Positions 13,519 to 14,741 of a stretch of DNA of 14,741 nucleotides are shown here, piece after piece (position 1 is the stretch's first letter; each line of letters opens with the position of its first letter). This DNA comes from Caldivirga sp. (GTDB taxonomy: Archaea > Thermoproteota > Thermoprotei > Thermoproteales > Thermocladiaceae): contig JAPWUH010000016.1 of the NCBI GenBank assembly GCA_028275645.1, forward strand, positions 1 to 14,741. Direction: 5' to 3'. The notes below the pieces were generated by a model, which did not search any database, was not told the DNA's origin, and was given only the letters and a program-made list of their open reading frames with translations. The translations under genes were made by a program, and so were the position numbers.

Positions 13519-14741
13519 CTAACAAATTCAGCTGGGATCTCCCTTATAAGTCCCTCCCTCATTAACCTCTCCATTGATGCCCTAGCCTTAGCTATTATCT
13601 CCCTAGCCCTCTCAAGCTCCTCCCTATAAGTTGTGCTAACCCTAGCCAAACCCTCATTAACAATCTCCACGGCCGCAGCCGCAGCTGCCCTTGGGTAGAC
13701 CTCCCACTCCTCCATCGTGGGTATTATGTAGTCCTCGCTTATCCCCCTCTCCTCAGCGTACTTGGCTATTTCCCTAGCTACGGCCACAATGACCTCGTTG
13801 CTTATTGCCTTAGCCCTAACGTCAAGGGCCCCCCTGAAGACTGATGGGAATATTAGGCTGTTGTTTATTTGATTGGGGAAGTCGCTCCTACCCGTGGCCA
13901 CTACCCTGGCCCCAGCCTCCTTAGCCTCCCATGGCCATATCTCCGGGACTGGGTTAGCTAGGGCGAAGACTATTGCATCCTTATTCATTAGCCTAATCCA
14001 ATCCTTCTTAATGATGCCTGGGCCTGGTGTTGATGCCGATATTAAGACGTCGGCCCCATTCATGGCCTCTTCAATGGTCTTAAGCTTCTCTTTATTTGTC
14101 TTAAGGGCTAGATTGTACTTCCACGGGTTGTTCAGCATTAACCTATCCATGTCCTCCCTATCGGCATGTAGTGGCCCCTTGCTGTCTATGAGGATCATGT
14201 TCTCGTAGGGTACACCCGCCGTGTGGAGTACCTCGGCCGCCGCTATATTTGATGCCCCAGCCCCGAACAGGACTATTCTAACGCTGGTTAGCTTCTTACC
14301 AACCACCTTAAGCGCATTGTAGAGTCCAGCTAAGATTGCACCTGCTGTCCCCTGCTGGTCATCATGCCACACAGGTATGTTAAGTTCCCTTCTCAATGTC
14401 TCAAGCAGGTAGAAGCACTTTGGTGATTCAATGTCCTCTAGGTTTATGCCGCCGAAGGATGGTTCAATAGCCTTCGCCACAGCCACGAACTCCTCCTTTG
14501 ACTTAACCCTAATGGGTAATGGAATGGCATCGACACCGCCGAGGTACTTGAATATGAGTGCCTTACCCTCCATTACGGGCAGGGCAGCCTCAGGCCCGAC
14601 ATTACCTAAACCCAGGACCCTTGTTCCATCCGTCAGCACGGCTATGGCGTTCCAACGCCATGTTAATTCGAAGGATAAGTCAGGGTTCTTGGATATTTCA
14701 AGTGAAACCCCGGCCACGCCGGGCGTGTAGTATATCGAGAA
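13515..14741 (-). CDS. Malic enzyme (malate oxidoreductase, decarboxylating), 5' truncated by window edge
   Basis: The frame is open to the window end, giving 408 residues without a start; the GTG at 14717 is internal. The first visible residues are [15 protein letters not shown], the malic enzyme signature with the catalytic Tyr. Then come [59 protein letters not shown] and [15 protein letters not shown], the metal-binding motif (usually HDDQHGTA; His is Gln here). The dinucleotide fold follows in [18 protein letters not shown], and a late [15 protein letters not shown] is typical. It converts malate to pyruvate and CO2 with reduction of NAD or NADP. Cofactor choice is unclear; the region after the glycine loop reads ILIDSKG, with an acidic residue that favours NAD. 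Overlaps the GNAT gene by 4 nt. Confidence 0.93.
   Translation of the reverse strand, partial: FSIYYTPGVAGVSLEISKNPDLSFELTWRWNAIAVLTDGTRVLGLGNVGPEAALPVMEGKALIFKYLGGVDAIPLPIRVKSKEEFVAVAKAIEPSFGGINLEDIESPKCFYLLETLRRELNIPVWHDDQQGTAGAILAGLYNALKVVGKKLTSVRIVLFGAGASNIAAAEVLHTAGVPYENMILIDSKGPLHADREDMDRLMLNNPWKYNLALKTNKEKLKTIEEAMNGADVLISASTPGPGIIKKDWIRLMNKDAIVFALANPVPEIWPWEAKEAGARVVATGRSDFPNQINNSLIFPSVFRGALDVRAKAISNEVIVAVAREIAKYAEERGISEDYIIPTMEEWEVYPRAAAAAAVEIVNEGLARVSTTYREELERAREIIAKARASMERLMREGLIREIPAEFVR

Noticed and set aside
14715..14717. GTG at 14717 as start of the malic enzyme
   Set aside because: The frame continues upstream to the window end and encodes SIYYTPG, part of the conserved malic enzyme signature, so the true start lies outside the window.
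1..14741. CRISPR array, insertion sequence ends or transposase
   Set aside because: No regularly spaced repeats and no transposase-like product were seen on either strand; the only mobile-type element supported is the intein.

Overview
The window reads as chromosomal DNA of a hyperthermophilic crenarchaeon of the order Thermoproteales, most like the Caldivirga/Vulcanisaeta group. Evidence: an archaeal L30e–NusA–S12 cluster, the archaeal exosome pair Rrp41/Rrp42, an archaeal TOPRIM DnaG, a GH57 glycosidase, heavy AGG/CTA/TTA codon use, and TATA boxes placed about 25 nt before start codons so that many mRNAs should be leaderless. The genus is an inference; no rRNA gene is present.

Layout. 1–1385 (+): 3' part of a PYROXD2/CrtI-like flavoprotein. 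1414–3986 (−): compact l30e–nusA–rps12 operon whose last gene carries a 449-residue intein inside the universally conserved decoding-centre loop of ribosomal protein uS12. 4018–4135: short non-coding stretch with a near-repeat. 4136–4819 (−): AMMECR1-family protein. 4820–5280: a GC-rich, highly foldable segment that looks like an unassigned structured RNA on the minus strand. 5281–6842 (+): rrp41–rrp42. 6966–8237 (−): dnaG, convergent with the exosome genes. 8238–8803: a 560-nt non-coding region with a C/D-box-type small RNA, a 10-bp perfect inverted repeat and a second GC-rich foldable segment. 8804–10620 (+): a cyclophilin-like small protein and a GH57 glycosidase. 10671–12180 (−): a decayed gene for a membrane-anchored or secreted protein, broken by several frameshifts, an in-frame stop and an exact 10-bp tandem duplication. 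12370–13045 (+): a small winged-helix protein and an orphan small protein. 13042–14741 (−): malic enzyme (cut by the window end) overlapping a GNAT acetyltransferase.

How it fits together. The left half is dominated by RNA and ribosome functions: ribosomal proteins, NusA, the phosphorolytic exosome core and DnaG, which in Archaea is an exosome-associated protein as well as a primase-like one. The most striking element is the uS12 intein. Splicing would have to occur before a working small subunit could be built from this gene, and the endonuclease part appears to have lost both catalytic aspartates, so the element looks fixed and no longer able to home. The two long intergenic regions appear to be RNA-coding rather than empty. 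The only clearly decaying DNA is the 10.7–12.2 kb block.
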